From positions 248,001 through 312,000 of the forward strand of contig NZ_CP039692.1 in the NCBI RefSeq assembly GCF_005145045.1: DNA of 64,000 bases, read 5' to 3'. This DNA comes from Agrobacterium larrymoorei. Lineage in GTDB: Bacteria; Pseudomonadota; Alphaproteobacteria; Rhizobiales; Rhizobiaceae. Below the pieces are notes generated by a model that was given only the letters and a program-made list of their open reading frames with translations, was not told the origin of the DNA and made no database searches. Below, piece after piece: positions 38,412 to 46,868 of this stretch (position 1 is its first letter; each line of letters starts with the position of its first letter). A program made the translations under genes and the position numbers.

Positions 38412-40379
38412 TCATGTGCGGCGTCCAATCAGCCAGACGAGATAAGGTGCACCGGCCAACGCCGCAAAAAGCCCCAGCGGCAATTCATAGGGAAATGTGA
38501 CGGTTCTGGCTCCCAGATCGGAAAGCACCATGAGGAGCGCCCCGAAGAGGAATGAGGCGATGAGATGATGTCGCGCTGTGGTGAAGCCAGCACGATGCGC
38601 GATATGCGGTGCCATCAGCCCGACGAAACTCAAGGGCCCGACAAGAAGAGAAGCCGCACCAGTGGCAACACCGGCAACGACGACCATCGTGACCCGCGAC
38701 ACCCTAAGCGGCAGGCCGAGCGATTGGGAAACAGGCAGACCCAGCGGCAGGATCGTCAGCCACCGGGTGAAGGTGATGCCGACAAGCAGCAGAAGAATGG
38801 ATAGGAGCGCAAGCAGAATTGCCGACAATGGCGTAGCGGTTGAACCGGAGCCGCTGAGCCAGGCAAGGATCTGCCATGCCCGCTGATCGCCAACCGAAAG
38901 AAGAGCAGAAAGCACCGCCGCGCCAAGTGAACTGATGGCGATGCCCGCCAGCAGCACTTTCTCGGGGCTCAGGCCACGCCGACTGGAAAAGATCAGAACA
39001 AGCGCGATAACGATCAACGAGCCGATGCCAGCGCCACCGAACAGTTCGAGATTTCCCGCCAGCGGGTAAACGGTAAGCGCCGCCGCAAAACCAAGACCCG
39101 CGCCACCGCTGATCCCCAACACCTCCGGGCTTGCCATCGGATTGCCCGTCAATCGTTGCAGGATAGCACCCGAAAGCGCAAGCAGGCCACCGGCGGCAGA
39201 AGCCGCCAGAAGGCGCGGCCAGCGGAAGGGCAGGATTTCAGACAGCTGCGATGTGCTGAGGAAACCCCAACCTTCCGGCGACCGTCCTAAAAACAGCGCA
39301 ACAAAAGCGATGACCATCAGTGCAATTGTGATCACGCCGATAGCGGAATATCCGCGTCGTCGTGCAAAGCCTCGCTCGTCTGAGCCGGATATCTCCGTGG
39401 ACTTGACCTTTGGCAGAAGCCACAGAAGCAGCGGTCCGCCGATCAGCGCTGTAACGGCACCGGTCGGAAATGTCTCGCTCATGCTGCTGGCAAGCAGTTG
39501 CACGGCGCCATCGCAAAACCAGAGGAGCAAGGCACCGATCAGCGGCGCGGCGAAAATGACGGAAGCGGGCCGCCGGACACCGAGGCCACGCGCCAAGGCA
39601 GGTGCTGCCAGACCGACAAAGCTGACAAGGCCGACGGCGGCGGCAACGAAGGCAGCCAGACCGACCGCAAGGGCAGCGACAGCGAGCCTCGTTGCAAAGA
39701 GTGAGGCGCCAAGGGATTTCGCGCCAGTATCGCCCAATCCGAGCACGATCAAAGGCCGGATCAACAGCGCGGTCGCGGCCAGCCCCGCCACCAGTTGCCA
39801 GCCGAGCGACCGGGCCGCCGACCAATCCTGCTGGCTGAGCGACCCGCCGTTCCATGTCACCAGCGACATCAGGTATTCGCCCTGCGATAGCGTCAGTGCG
39901 GCGGAGAGGGACGCGGCGGTAATGCCGATCAACAGGCCGGAGACGATCATCGTGACCGGCTCGAAAGAGCGCCGCCAGCCGAGCATGAACACCAATACTG
40001 CCGCAACGGCTGCCCCGCCCAGCGCGACCATCCCGCGATATCCATCCAATAGTGACGGCCAGAACAATGTTGCGGAAACGATGGCAAGCTGCGCGCCCGC
40101 CGAGATGCCAAGTGTCGACGGATCGGCAACCGGGTTTCTCAGAAGCTGCTGCAACAACGCCCCCGAAAGCCCGAGCATTGCTCCGGCCAGCAGAGCAACA
40201 CACGCACGGGGAAATATGCCATAGGCAAGAATGATCTGATCCGTCGTCATCTGCGCCAGATCGAACGGGAAACCCGGCCAGACCGAAAAAGGCAGGCGGG
40301 CGGTGGCCGCATGCAGGAAAAGCGAAAATGCTGCGATGAGGGTCAGTACGGCAAAAAGCCAGAGGTTTCTTGCCGTCAT
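38412..40379 (-). CDS. fhuB: Ferric hydroxamate ABC importer permease, fused FhuB
   Basis: This inner-membrane protein of 655 residues is a tandem fusion of two FecCD-type permeases, the layout specific to FhuB. Each half has about ten helices and a conserved glycine-rich motif: RNPVADPSTLGISAGAQLAI in the first and TGNPMASPEVLGISGGAGLG in the second. Second-half elements PLSFVGLMAPHIAHR and first-half VSFVGLAAPALARGLG are the usual FecCD signatures. It overlaps fhuD by four bases (ATGA). Substrates are iron-hydroxamate siderophores such as ferrichrome. Confidence 0.93.
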   Translation of the reverse strand: MTARNLWLFAVLTLIAAFSLFLHAATARLPFSVWPGFPFDLAQMTTDQIILAYGIFPRACVALLAGAMLGLSGALLQQLLRNPVADPSTLGISAGAQLAIVSATLFWPSLLDGYRGMVALGGAAVAAVLVFMLGWRRSFEPVTMIVSGLLIGITAASLSAALTLSQGEYLMSLVTWNGGSLSQQDWSAARSLGWQLVAGLAATALLIRPLIVLGLGDTGAKSLGASLFATRLAVAALAVGLAAFVAAAVGLVSFVGLAAPALARGLGVRRPASVIFAAPLIGALLLWFCDGAVQLLASSMSETFPTGAVTALIGGPLLLWLLPKVKSTEISGSDERGFARRRGYSAIGVITIALMVIAFVALFLGRSPEGWGFLSTSQLSEILPFRWPRLLAASAAGGLLALSGAILQRLTGNPMASPEVLGISGGAGLGFAAALTVYPLAGNLELFGGAGIGSLIVIALVLIFSSRRGLSPEKVLLAGIAISSLGAAVLSALLSVGDQRAWQILAWLSGSGSTATPLSAILLALLSILLLLVGITFTRWLTILPLGLPVSQSLGLPLRVSRVTMVVVAGVATGAASLLVGPLSFVGLMAPHIAHRAGFTTARHHLIASFLFGALLMVLSDLGARTVTFPYELPLGLFAALAGAPYLVWLIGRRT

Positions 40380-41248
40380 AGTGCGCTTGCCTGTGCAAGA
40401 AGCGCTTGCGTCAACAGGCGGGCAAAACGCATGCCTGCGGTGATGCCACCATAGGGATTGACGTTACCGAGCATGACCACCCGCCCCTGCCGCACAGATT
40501 CAAGAGAACTCCATAGGGCACTGCCATAGAAAGAACTTCTGGCTTCTACGGGAACATCCGAAACGATGACGATGCGCGCTTCGGGCTCAGCCGCAAGGTT
40601 TTCCAACGGCACCGGCGCGGCGAAGGTGAAACGCGATACGTCCTTCCAGGCATTGGGCAGACCAAGCCGCCCGAGCACATCGCCGAACATGCTATCTGTC
40701 CCGAACGCACGGAAATGGCGGGCGTCGCCGATATTCACCACATATGTCGGGCGAGCGGCGAACGGCGCGAGCTTCTCTCGCATTTGGGCCAGATCGCTCC
40801 CCGCCTGATCGAGCACCGCAGTCGCCTCCTCGCTACGCCCCAGCTTCTCACCGAGCGCAGACACTGCAGCAAGAGCCTTTTCGAAGGGTGGCTGTCCAGG
40901 CACGTAAAACGGCAGGGAGATGAGCGGTGCGATGCCGCCCAACCGGCTTTCGTAGCGCGTATAGAATGGCGAGATCAGAATGAAATCCGGCTTGATGAGG
41001 CTCAGAAGCTCGAAATTCGGCGCACCGCGCAGCCCAAGATCAATCACCGTTTGCGGGATGCGTGGCTCTACGGCACCTTTGCGAAACTGGATAAGCTCGG
41101 TCGCGGCCACCGGCATGATACCGAGCGCGACACTTGTTTCCAGCATCGCCCAATCGATGGCCGCGAGGCGGGGAAGAGCCTGAGCCTGAAGAGGGCGAGC
41201 GAATGCGGAGGCCGCCAACAGCGCGAGCGCCTGCCGCCGTCTCAACAT
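40376..41248 (-). CDS. fhuD: Ferric hydroxamate periplasmic binding protein
   Basis: This protein of 290 residues is a FhuD-type cluster A binding protein. The N-terminus MLRRRQALALLAASAFARPLQ carries a twin-arginine motif, consistent with Tat export as for E. coli FhuD. The first domain has RLAAIDWAMLETSVALGIMP, typical of FhuD. The ATG at 41248 has GAGGG about nine bases upstream; ATG 41269 is an alternative giving seven more residues. It is the first gene of fhuDBC. No outer-membrane TonB receptor gene lies in the window, so the receptor must be encoded elsewhere. Confidence 0.88.
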   Translation of the reverse strand: MLRRRQALALLAASAFARPLQAQALPRLAAIDWAMLETSVALGIMPVAATELIQFRKGAVEPRIPQTVIDLGLRGAPNFELLSLIKPDFILISPFYTRYESRLGGIAPLISLPFYVPGQPPFEKALAAVSALGEKLGRSEEATAVLDQAGSDLAQMREKLAPFAARPTYVVNIGDARHFRAFGTDSMFGDVLGRLGLPNAWKDVSRFTFAAPVPLENLAAEPEARIVIVSDVPVEARSSFYGSALWSSLESVRQGRVVMLGNVNPYGGITAGMRFARLLTQALLAQASAL

Positions 41249-41356
41249 CACCTGCCACCCTCGTTCCATGCCTCGATCTGCCTTTTCACCCTCAAAGCGA
41301 TGATGCGCTTTCGCCAACCGGGTAATAGCAGGCTAAAGTGGACTGGAAAGAAATAT

Positions 41357-41367
41357 ATTCTAAGAAT
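41357..41367. promoter_or_regulatory. Palindrome ATTCTAAGAAT upstream of fhuD, candidate iron-regulatory site
   Basis: ATTCTAAGAAT is an eleven-base palindrome about 110 bases before the fhuD start and 33 bases before the stop of the next upstream gene. TTCTAA/TTAGAA cores are found in rhizobial iron-control elements bound by Irr or RirA. The match is partial and the call is inferred from context. Confidence 0.3.
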
Positions 41368-41399
41368 CTCAAGTTTTTTTGCGAGACCGTAGCCCGGCG

Positions 41400-43028
41400 C
41401 TACTCTGGCTGGCCACTGAAAGCATCGATCAGAAGCTGGCGAAGTTCGTTCATCGGTCGTTCCCGCGTGGCGTTCGTCGGCGTCATGCCCGTTGTGAAAC
41501 CATCTTGCTGGAAACGTTCGAGTAACTGCGCATCATCGGTGACGATATGTACGGGCACCGCTCTGGAGGCTCCCGACCCCGTTATGATGGAGGCGGGCTG
41601 GTGGTCGCCCAGAATGATATAGAACACGCCCGGCCCCTGCCGCGCCATGAACTCTCCCAGCGTTGCCAGAGTGTAATCGATGGTCTGTATGTACTGGCTG
41701 CGCACGCGGTCTGGATTGGCCCAAACGACGGACGGAGGATCGCCGCTTGTGGCCTGGTCGTTGAATGCGGAACCATCGCCGATATCGTTCCAGTCAATGA
41801 GCTTCGGCACCGGCGTCCACGGCGCGTGGCTGGAGATGAGCGCGATTTCCGCCATCACGTTCTGACCGCGCGCATGAGCTGGCTTGATCGCCAGCCTGTC
41901 GAACGCCGACAGCGTATATTGATCCGGCATGGTGACCCAATTGAATGGTTTGCCGCGATATCCCAGTCCGGATGCGGAAAGTATCTGATCGTAACCGAAA
42001 TAATCGGACTCCGGCCACGCCATGGTAATGGCGGGCATGACGGCCACGCTTTGCCAGCCCGCCTGAGAAAACAGCCGGTTCAAGCTGGGCTGATGGCTGA
42101 TCATCAGACGGTCATAACGTGCCTGACTATCAACCCACAGCCCGGACAGAAGCGTGCCATGCGCCAGCCAGCTTATGCCGCCGACAGTCGGAGACGTTAC
42201 CCAACCGGTTGCCGCATGCAGCCCTGCCGCCTCGATCTGTCTTTGAACCGCCGAAAGGCGCGGCAGGGTGACATTGGAATAGCGGGGGTCCTCGACCGCA
42301 GATCGTCCGTAGGACTCGAAGAAGATGAGAACAATGTCCTTACCCTTTACCGCCCGGAAGAGACCCTTTCCATCCTGAGGACCGATACCGGTGCCTAGCG
42401 CCTTTTCGAAAACCTGCATATCCTCGACCGAACGGACGATGAGGCTGAGCCTCGCGGCAAGATAGGTCGGCGTTGCCAACTCCACGCGCGTTCTATCCAG
42501 CAGCAAAAGTCCTCCGGCAATAACGACGATGAAGGCAAAGACACCGATAAGCAGCCGCCGCAAATGTCCTCGCGCCTCGGCCATCCAGCGAAGAGATTTG
42601 AGGAAGATCAATGCGACAAGCAAGAGGATAAGGATGCCACATGTCAGCGCCACAAGGGCCGCGGGAGTACCGATGGTGCCGGAGATCAGGTTCCAGCCAT
42701 CGGTCAGCATTTTCACATCGAGGTACGGATTGAACTGACGCTGGAATGCACTTTGCACGCCGATATCCGCGATCTTCAGGAAAAGCATCAGAAAGACCAC
42801 GAAGCCGCTAAGGAAAATAACGAGGCGCCTCAGCCACCCGCGCGCCACCAGCACGAGGATTGCGATCAACGGCCACTCCAATGGAAGGCGCATAAATGCG
42901 TCCAACCCAATCGCGTCAGGATGGTCCGGCAGAGTGAAAGCAAGCAAGGCGGTGACGGAGAAAAGCACTGCACCGACCGCAGCTTTCAAGTTAATGTGTT
43001 TGGGACCTGTCCAGCTTTTTCCAATCAA
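41400..43028 (-). CDS. Membrane hydrolase/transferase of the alkaline phosphatase superfamily (LtaS/MdoB-like)
   Basis: This protein of 542 residues has about four or five N-terminal helices (to about residue 175) and a large periplasmic sulfatase-like domain. Motifs include IVLIFFESYGRSA, GWVTSPTVGGISWLAHGTLLSG with a possible threonine nucleophile, SSHAPWTPVP, and GDHQPAS near 500 with metal ligands. This layout matches enzymes that move phosphoglycerol or phosphoethanolamine onto glycans or lipids, or that cleave such groups. Which applies is not settled. The apparent start is TTG with GGGAG nine bases upstream. It diverges from the flippase-like gene at 43100. Confidence 0.8.
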   Translation of the reverse strand: MIGKSWTGPKHINLKAAVGAVLFSVTALLAFTLPDHPDAIGLDAFMRLPLEWPLIAILVLVARGWLRRLVIFLSGFVVFLMLFLKIADIGVQSAFQRQFNPYLDVKMLTDGWNLISGTIGTPAALVALTCGILILLLVALIFLKSLRWMAEARGHLRRLLIGVFAFIVVIAGGLLLLDRTRVELATPTYLAARLSLIVRSVEDMQVFEKALGTGIGPQDGKGLFRAVKGKDIVLIFFESYGRSAVEDPRYSNVTLPRLSAVQRQIEAAGLHAATGWVTSPTVGGISWLAHGTLLSGLWVDSQARYDRLMISHQPSLNRLFSQAGWQSVAVMPAITMAWPESDYFGYDQILSASGLGYRGKPFNWVTMPDQYTLSAFDRLAIKPAHARGQNVMAEIALISSHAPWTPVPKLIDWNDIGDGSAFNDQATSGDPPSVVWANPDRVRSQYIQTIDYTLATLGEFMARQGPGVFYIILGDHQPASIITGSGASRAVPVHIVTDDAQLLERFQQDGFTTGMTPTNATRERPMNELRQLLIDAFSGQPE

Positions 43029-43099
43029 TCCAATCTGCTCCCATTCCCCGCACGTAAAGCGCTGTTGGAATAACAGGCAAAATACAGAGGCCGCCGCGC

Positions 43100-44020
43100 T
43101 TGAACAAACTGCGAATTTTCGGGTCCCTCATCGTTCTGGCGGCTCTTGGAATTATCATCCTCCTGCGGACAGACTTGAATGGGCTTCAGCAATCTTTGTC
43201 TCGCATCTCGTGGACCGCGATCATCGGTTGCCTTGCGCTGGTTCAGGTTCAGATCGTGCTGTCTGCGTTGCGGTGGCGATTTACCTCCCGGCGCCTCGAC
43301 CAAGATATCGCGCCGCTCAAGGCCATCCGCGAATATTATGTCGCCAGCGTGCTGAACCAGACCCTGCCGGGCGGAATAGGTGGCGATGCGTTGAGAGCGT
43401 GGAGAATGCGCAGCGATGGCCCCGGAGGATGGAAACAACCCGCCAAGGCCGTGATTTTCGAAAGGCTCTCCGGCCAGATTGCCTTCTTTCTTCTGGCAAT
43501 GATAGGCCTTTCGATCTGGCCCTTCGTTACGGACGCCAATCTCGGTCAGCATGCGAGGCATTATCTTGTGCTCGGTATCGCGCTGGTCGCAGCTCTTGCC
43601 GTGGTCCTCTTCTGGATCAGAAAATGGAAGGCCGCCGAGAGCGCACTGGGCGAAAGCCTGCTTAACGTTTTCGTCCGGCGGAAGGCATGGCTGTTTCATG
43701 CACTGACAAGTGCTGCCATCCTCTTCACCTATGTCGCGACGTTCTTCATTGCCGCGCAGGCAACCGGATCGAACCTTCCCTTCGTCGCGGGCATCACGAT
43801 TATTCCGTTCTGTCTGGTTGCGATGTTGATACCCACCGGCTTTGGCGGCTGGGGCACGCGCGAGGCGGCGGCGATGGCGCTGTGGCCCATGCTCGGCGCA
43901 TCCTCTGTGGAGGGACTTGCTGCAAGCATTACCTATGGCTGGCTCTCGTTGGCCGGTGCCGCACCCGGTCTTTTTCTCCTTGCGGCTACGGCCTTCAGGC
44001 AGCGTCCAAGCCGCGCATGA
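43100..44020 (+). CDS. Flippase-like membrane protein (lysylphosphatidylglycerol synthase TM family)
   Basis: This protein of 306 residues has about eight helices and belongs to the UPF0104/AglD-type family, related to the flippase half of MprF. Landmarks are LSALRWRFTSRRL, YYVASVLNQTLPGGIGGDALRAWR, VIFERLSGQIAFFLLA and IPTGFGGWGTREAAA, all conserved in the family. It probably moves or helps move a lipid-linked molecule. The start is TTG with AGAGG eight bases upstream. It lies between a membrane hydrolase and the FkbM/CDP-alcohol/RibA genes, so it may handle their product. Confidence 0.85.
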   Translation: MNKLRIFGSLIVLAALGIIILLRTDLNGLQQSLSRISWTAIIGCLALVQVQIVLSALRWRFTSRRLDQDIAPLKAIREYYVASVLNQTLPGGIGGDALRAWRMRSDGPGGWKQPAKAVIFERLSGQIAFFLLAMIGLSIWPFVTDANLGQHARHYLVLGIALVAALAVVLFWIRKWKAAESALGESLLNVFVRRKAWLFHALTSAAILFTYVATFFIAAQATGSNLPFVAGITIIPFCLVAMLIPTGFGGWGTREAAAMALWPMLGASSVEGLAASITYGWLSLAGAAPGLFLLAATAFRQRPSRA

Positions 44021-44028
44021 GACAGACA

Positions 44029-44784
44029 TCAGGCAGGCTCTACACGCGCATAGACGTCTCCGGATGGGGCCTCCGCTGACATGCTCTGCAGCTCTGCCAG
44101 CATCTCGCTACCCGTTCTCCATTGATCGGAGGTGAAGCGGTGGGTCTCGCCTTCGACGCGGTTGAACCGGTAGTCCGCGAGCGACAGGAGCTTTTCCATC
44201 GCATCGGAAGCGACCGATGGCATTGCCGGGATGTATTCGAACGCGACGAGATTGATCGGCCTCGTCAAACCCGCTAGCACCTCCGCTTCCGCACCCTCCA
44301 CATCGATCTTGCAGAAGACGGGCATGCCGTATTTCTGGATCAGATCATCCAGCGTGACCATAGGAACGCTGACCGTCCTGTCCCAATCCACGTGGGCAAA
44401 ACCGGCATTCTGTTTCACCGCGTCCACGAAACTGGAAGAAACACTGGTAACGGTCGGATGGCGGCTGGAGATCAGGAGATCGACCGTTCCCTGAGAACGC
44501 CCGACAGCGACGCGCTCGAAGCCTTCGAGTTCAGCTCCCAGCCGCTTTTCTACGAAATCCGCAAAAATCGGCTGCGGTTCGATTGCCACGACCTTTGCAC
44601 CGATATCCAGCAGCGTGCGGCTGCGGCTGCCCACATGCGCGCCGATATCGAAGGCAAGTTCGCCGGGCGAAATGAGGGAGCGATAAAAACGCTTCAGCGC
44701 ATAACGCCGCCAGGGTTGACCATAATAGACGACCAGCGAGCGTGCGAGGCCAAGCGATGACGATAGATTATTGGCGACTGTCAT
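44029..44784 (-). CDS. FkbM-family methyltransferase
   Basis: This protein of 251 residues is a SAM-dependent methyltransferase. Motif I is FDIGAHVGSRS at about 45-55, followed by VVAIEPQP; FCKIDVEGAEAEVLAGL is the FkbM hallmark. Relatives methylate hydroxyls of sugars and polyketides. ATG 44784 overlaps the stop of the CDP-alcohol transferase by four bases (ATGA). The frame continues 50 codons upstream within that gene and was not used. It is the third gene of the unit ribA-like / CDP-alcohol transferase / fkbM. Confidence 0.88.
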   Translation of the reverse strand: MTVANNLSSSLGLARSLVVYYGQPWRRYALKRFYRSLISPGELAFDIGAHVGSRSRTLLDIGAKVVAIEPQPIFADFVEKRLGAELEGFERVAVGRSQGTVDLLISSRHPTVTSVSSSFVDAVKQNAGFAHVDWDRTVSVPMVTLDDLIQKYGMPVFCKIDVEGAEAEVLAGLTRPINLVAFEYIPAMPSVASDAMEKLLSLADYRFNRVEGETHRFTSDQWRTGSEMLAELQSMSAEAPSGDVYARVEPA

Positions 44785-45545
44785 CCCGCCACCCGCTTGC
44801 GCAGGAGGTAGGCAATATCGATGGCAAAAGATGTTGCCAGCAGCATCAGGGAGATCGCCGCGAGAGTGCTGGATAGCGGCACGCTCACCGCAGGAACGAG
44901 GATCAGGCAGAGGGTGGCAACCTGCACGACGCAAACGAATTTGCGCCTCAGCGACGATGGCAATTCCCCGTTAAGCACCGGAAGGAACCAGCCTGCTGCA
45001 ACAAAGAGATATCGCATCAGGCCGATCAGAAGCACCCAAGCTCCTGCCTTGTCCAGCATGGCGGCTGCAACGGAAAGGATGAGAATGAGGAAGGCATCCA
45101 CCTCCATATCGAAGCGGGCACCCAGTTCCGACTCCTGCCGATACCGGCGGGCGAGGTATCCGTCGATACCATCCAGCGCCAACGCAAAGAGGACGACGCC
45201 GACCAGTATCCAAAGAACCGTATCGGCATGTTGCAAACTTTCGAAACAGAGCACAGTCGCTCCGGTAAGGCTGACGAGCGAGGCCCGAAATGCCGTGACT
45301 ATGTTGGCATAGCCGAAACATCGGTGGGGATAGCTCGGCAGAAGATAAACGACGAAGCCGAAAATGATGGAGAGGGAAAGCACGGCGGCAGCCACAAAAT
45401 CCCATCCCATGGACATTTCCATCCGCACGACCAAGGCGACAACGATTGTGCCGATCATGAGGCAGGCAAGATGCGCCAGCGTGTTTTGGATGAGGGGCTT
45501 TCGGTCCCTCAGATTATGAGGCGCATCGCCATGTATAAGTGCCAT
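44781..45545 (-). CDS. CDP-alcohol phosphatidyltransferase family membrane protein
   Basis: This inner-membrane protein of 254 residues has about six helices and the complete CDP-alcohol transferase motif. Asp 128, Gly 129, Ala 132, Arg 133, Gly 142, Asp 146 and Asp 150 fit DGxxAR(x8)GxxxDxxxD. It should join a CDP-activated alcohol (CDP-diacylglycerol or CDP-polyol) to a second alcohol. N-terminal 80 residues form two additional helices not common in PgsA. It lies 23 bases after the GTP cyclohydrolase II gene and overlaps fkbM. That neighbourhood suggests a special lipid or polyol conjugate in place of housekeeping phosphatidylglycerol. Confidence 0.88.
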   Translation of the reverse strand: MALIHGDAPHNLRDRKPLIQNTLAHLACLMIGTIVVALVVRMEMSMGWDFVAAAVLSLSIIFGFVVYLLPSYPHRCFGYANIVTAFRASLVSLTGATVLCFESLQHADTVLWILVGVVLFALALDGIDGYLARRYRQESELGARFDMEVDAFLILILSVAAAMLDKAGAWVLLIGLMRYLFVAAGWFLPVLNGELPSSLRRKFVCVVQVATLCLILVPAVSVPLSSTLAAISLMLLATSFAIDIAYLLRKRVAG

Positions 45546-45568
45546 TCAATCCTCCCTGCGGCCCAATA

Positions 45569-46675
45569 TTACTCGGCAGCAACCAGCGCCTTCAAGTCCA
45601 TCATGTGACCGGCGCGGAGGGTTTTCGTGCGAAGATAATTCTGGTTTTCAGCCGTTACCGTCCCTGTCACCGGCGCACGCGCATCTACCTCTATGCCCCC
45701 AGCCCTCAGTGCGCTGATCTTGGTCGGATTGTTGGTGTAGACGGCGACTTTCGAGATGTTCATGTGCCGCAACATCGAGACGGCGGATTCGTAGCGGCGG
45801 TGATCTTCGGCAAGCCCCAGCTCCGCATCGGCATCGATCGTATCGAGGCCGAGATGCTGATAGCCGTAAGCCCGCATCTTTGCGCCAATGCCGGTGCCAC
45901 GACCCTCCTGATCGAGATAAAGCAGAACCCCGCCGCCTGCCTGTTTTAACAGAGCCAGACCGTTCCTCAACTGATCGCCGCAATCGCATTTCAGCGAACC
46001 GCAAAGATCGCCGGTGATGCAGGAGGAATGGATGCGGACCGGAACGGTGCGCGAGACATCCGGTTTGCCGACGACGATTGCCACCTGATCCTTCTGCGCA
46101 AGGCCACCCCGGAAAACGACGAATTCGGAGTCTCCCAGATCCTTCAGCGGAACGCGCGTGCGAACCACCTGTTCGAAACGCTGGCGGGCAACATCCGCCC
46201 CCTTCAGATTTTCAGCGGCCAGTTCGCAGCATCCGGCAAACCTTTCATTCGAAGCCGAGACATCCGCCATAACCATCGCCGGAAGCAGAAGCGCGATCCG
46301 CGCGAGTTCCGCAGTCTGAGATGAAAGATCATCGGCCTTCATCCAGCTGGATGGGCGCTCGGCACCCAAAACATAAGACAGGCGCGAGGCCTGCTCGAAG
46401 CTCACACCTGCGAGAGGCGTCAGTATATCACCGCTACCGACGATACCGAGCCGGGTTGCCCGAGGGGCCGTCAAAAGCAGCGAATGCTTGTTATCTACCG
46501 CCATTGCGAACTGATCGTAGATCGACGGTGCGACTGCATCGAGGGCGAGAACGGCCAACTTTCGTTCGTTGGAGGACAACAGGACGGGGCGACCAAAACG
46601 AAGCTCCGCGACGGCACGCTCTACTTCGATCGCCGGTGTGGTGAACTGGAAAGTTGGCTGGGTACCATGCGACAT
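45569..46675 (-). CDS. GTP cyclohydrolase II with degenerate DHBP synthase-like N-terminal half
   Basis: This protein of 368 residues carries a full GTP cyclohydrolase II domain in its C-terminal half. Zinc cysteines are Cys 219, 230 and 232 (SSCITGDLCGSLKCDCG), then YLDQEGRG at 253-260, DTIDADAELG and YTNNPTK. It should convert GTP to 2,5-diamino-6-ribosylamino-pyrimidinone 5'-phosphate, formate and pyrophosphate. The N-terminal 165 residues align loosely with DHBP synthase (VERAVAELRFGRPVLLSS) but lack the acidic DDEDRENEGD signature, so that activity is unlikely. This is probably a paralogue outside the main riboflavin set: it heads a unit with a CDP-alcohol transferase and faces a PTPS-like operon. 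ATG 46675 has AGGGAGAG upstream. Confidence 0.88.
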   Translation of the reverse strand: MSHGTQPTFQFTTPAIEVERAVAELRFGRPVLLSSNERKLAVLALDAVAPSIYDQFAMAVDNKHSLLLTAPRATRLGIVGSGDILTPLAGVSFEQASRLSYVLGAERPSSWMKADDLSSQTAELARIALLLPAMVMADVSASNERFAGCCELAAENLKGADVARQRFEQVVRTRVPLKDLGDSEFVVFRGGLAQKDQVAIVVGKPDVSRTVPVRIHSSCITGDLCGSLKCDCGDQLRNGLALLKQAGGGVLLYLDQEGRGTGIGAKMRAYGYQHLGLDTIDADAELGLAEDHRRYESAVSMLRHMNISKVAVYTNNPTKISALRAGGIEVDARAPVTGTVTAENQNYLRTKTLRAGHMMDLKALVAAE

Positions 46676-46868
46676 CTGACATACTCTCCCTGGACGTTTT
46701 TGTTTTTTACGAAGAAGATCGCGGGCGGATTTCCTTGCGGGCGTGAATTTATTTTGCTGACATCCACGGAACAAAACGCTTGGCTTGGCAATACGCTCCA
46801 TTGAACACGCATTTATTGGGATCACCCTTTTGGCATCTGCTAACGGCACCGCAGCAATCTCATCACCA
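46676..46868. promoter_or_regulatory. Divergent promoter region of the pterin-like cluster
   Basis: These 193 bases drive two diverging units: the GTP cyclohydrolase unit leftward and the dehydrogenase/PTPS-like/glycosyltransferase unit rightward. An AT-rich tract lies at 46700-46715 (TTTTTGTTTTTTACG). I could not fix promoter elements, and no riboswitch-like folding was evident. A shared control region would allow both arms to be co-regulated. Confidence 0.4.

Noticed and set aside
45569..46675. Calling this gene the housekeeping ribA of riboflavin synthesis
   Set aside because: Its unit contains lipid and methyltransferase genes and no ribH or ribE; it looks like a specialised paralogue, though this cannot be proved without the rest of the genome.
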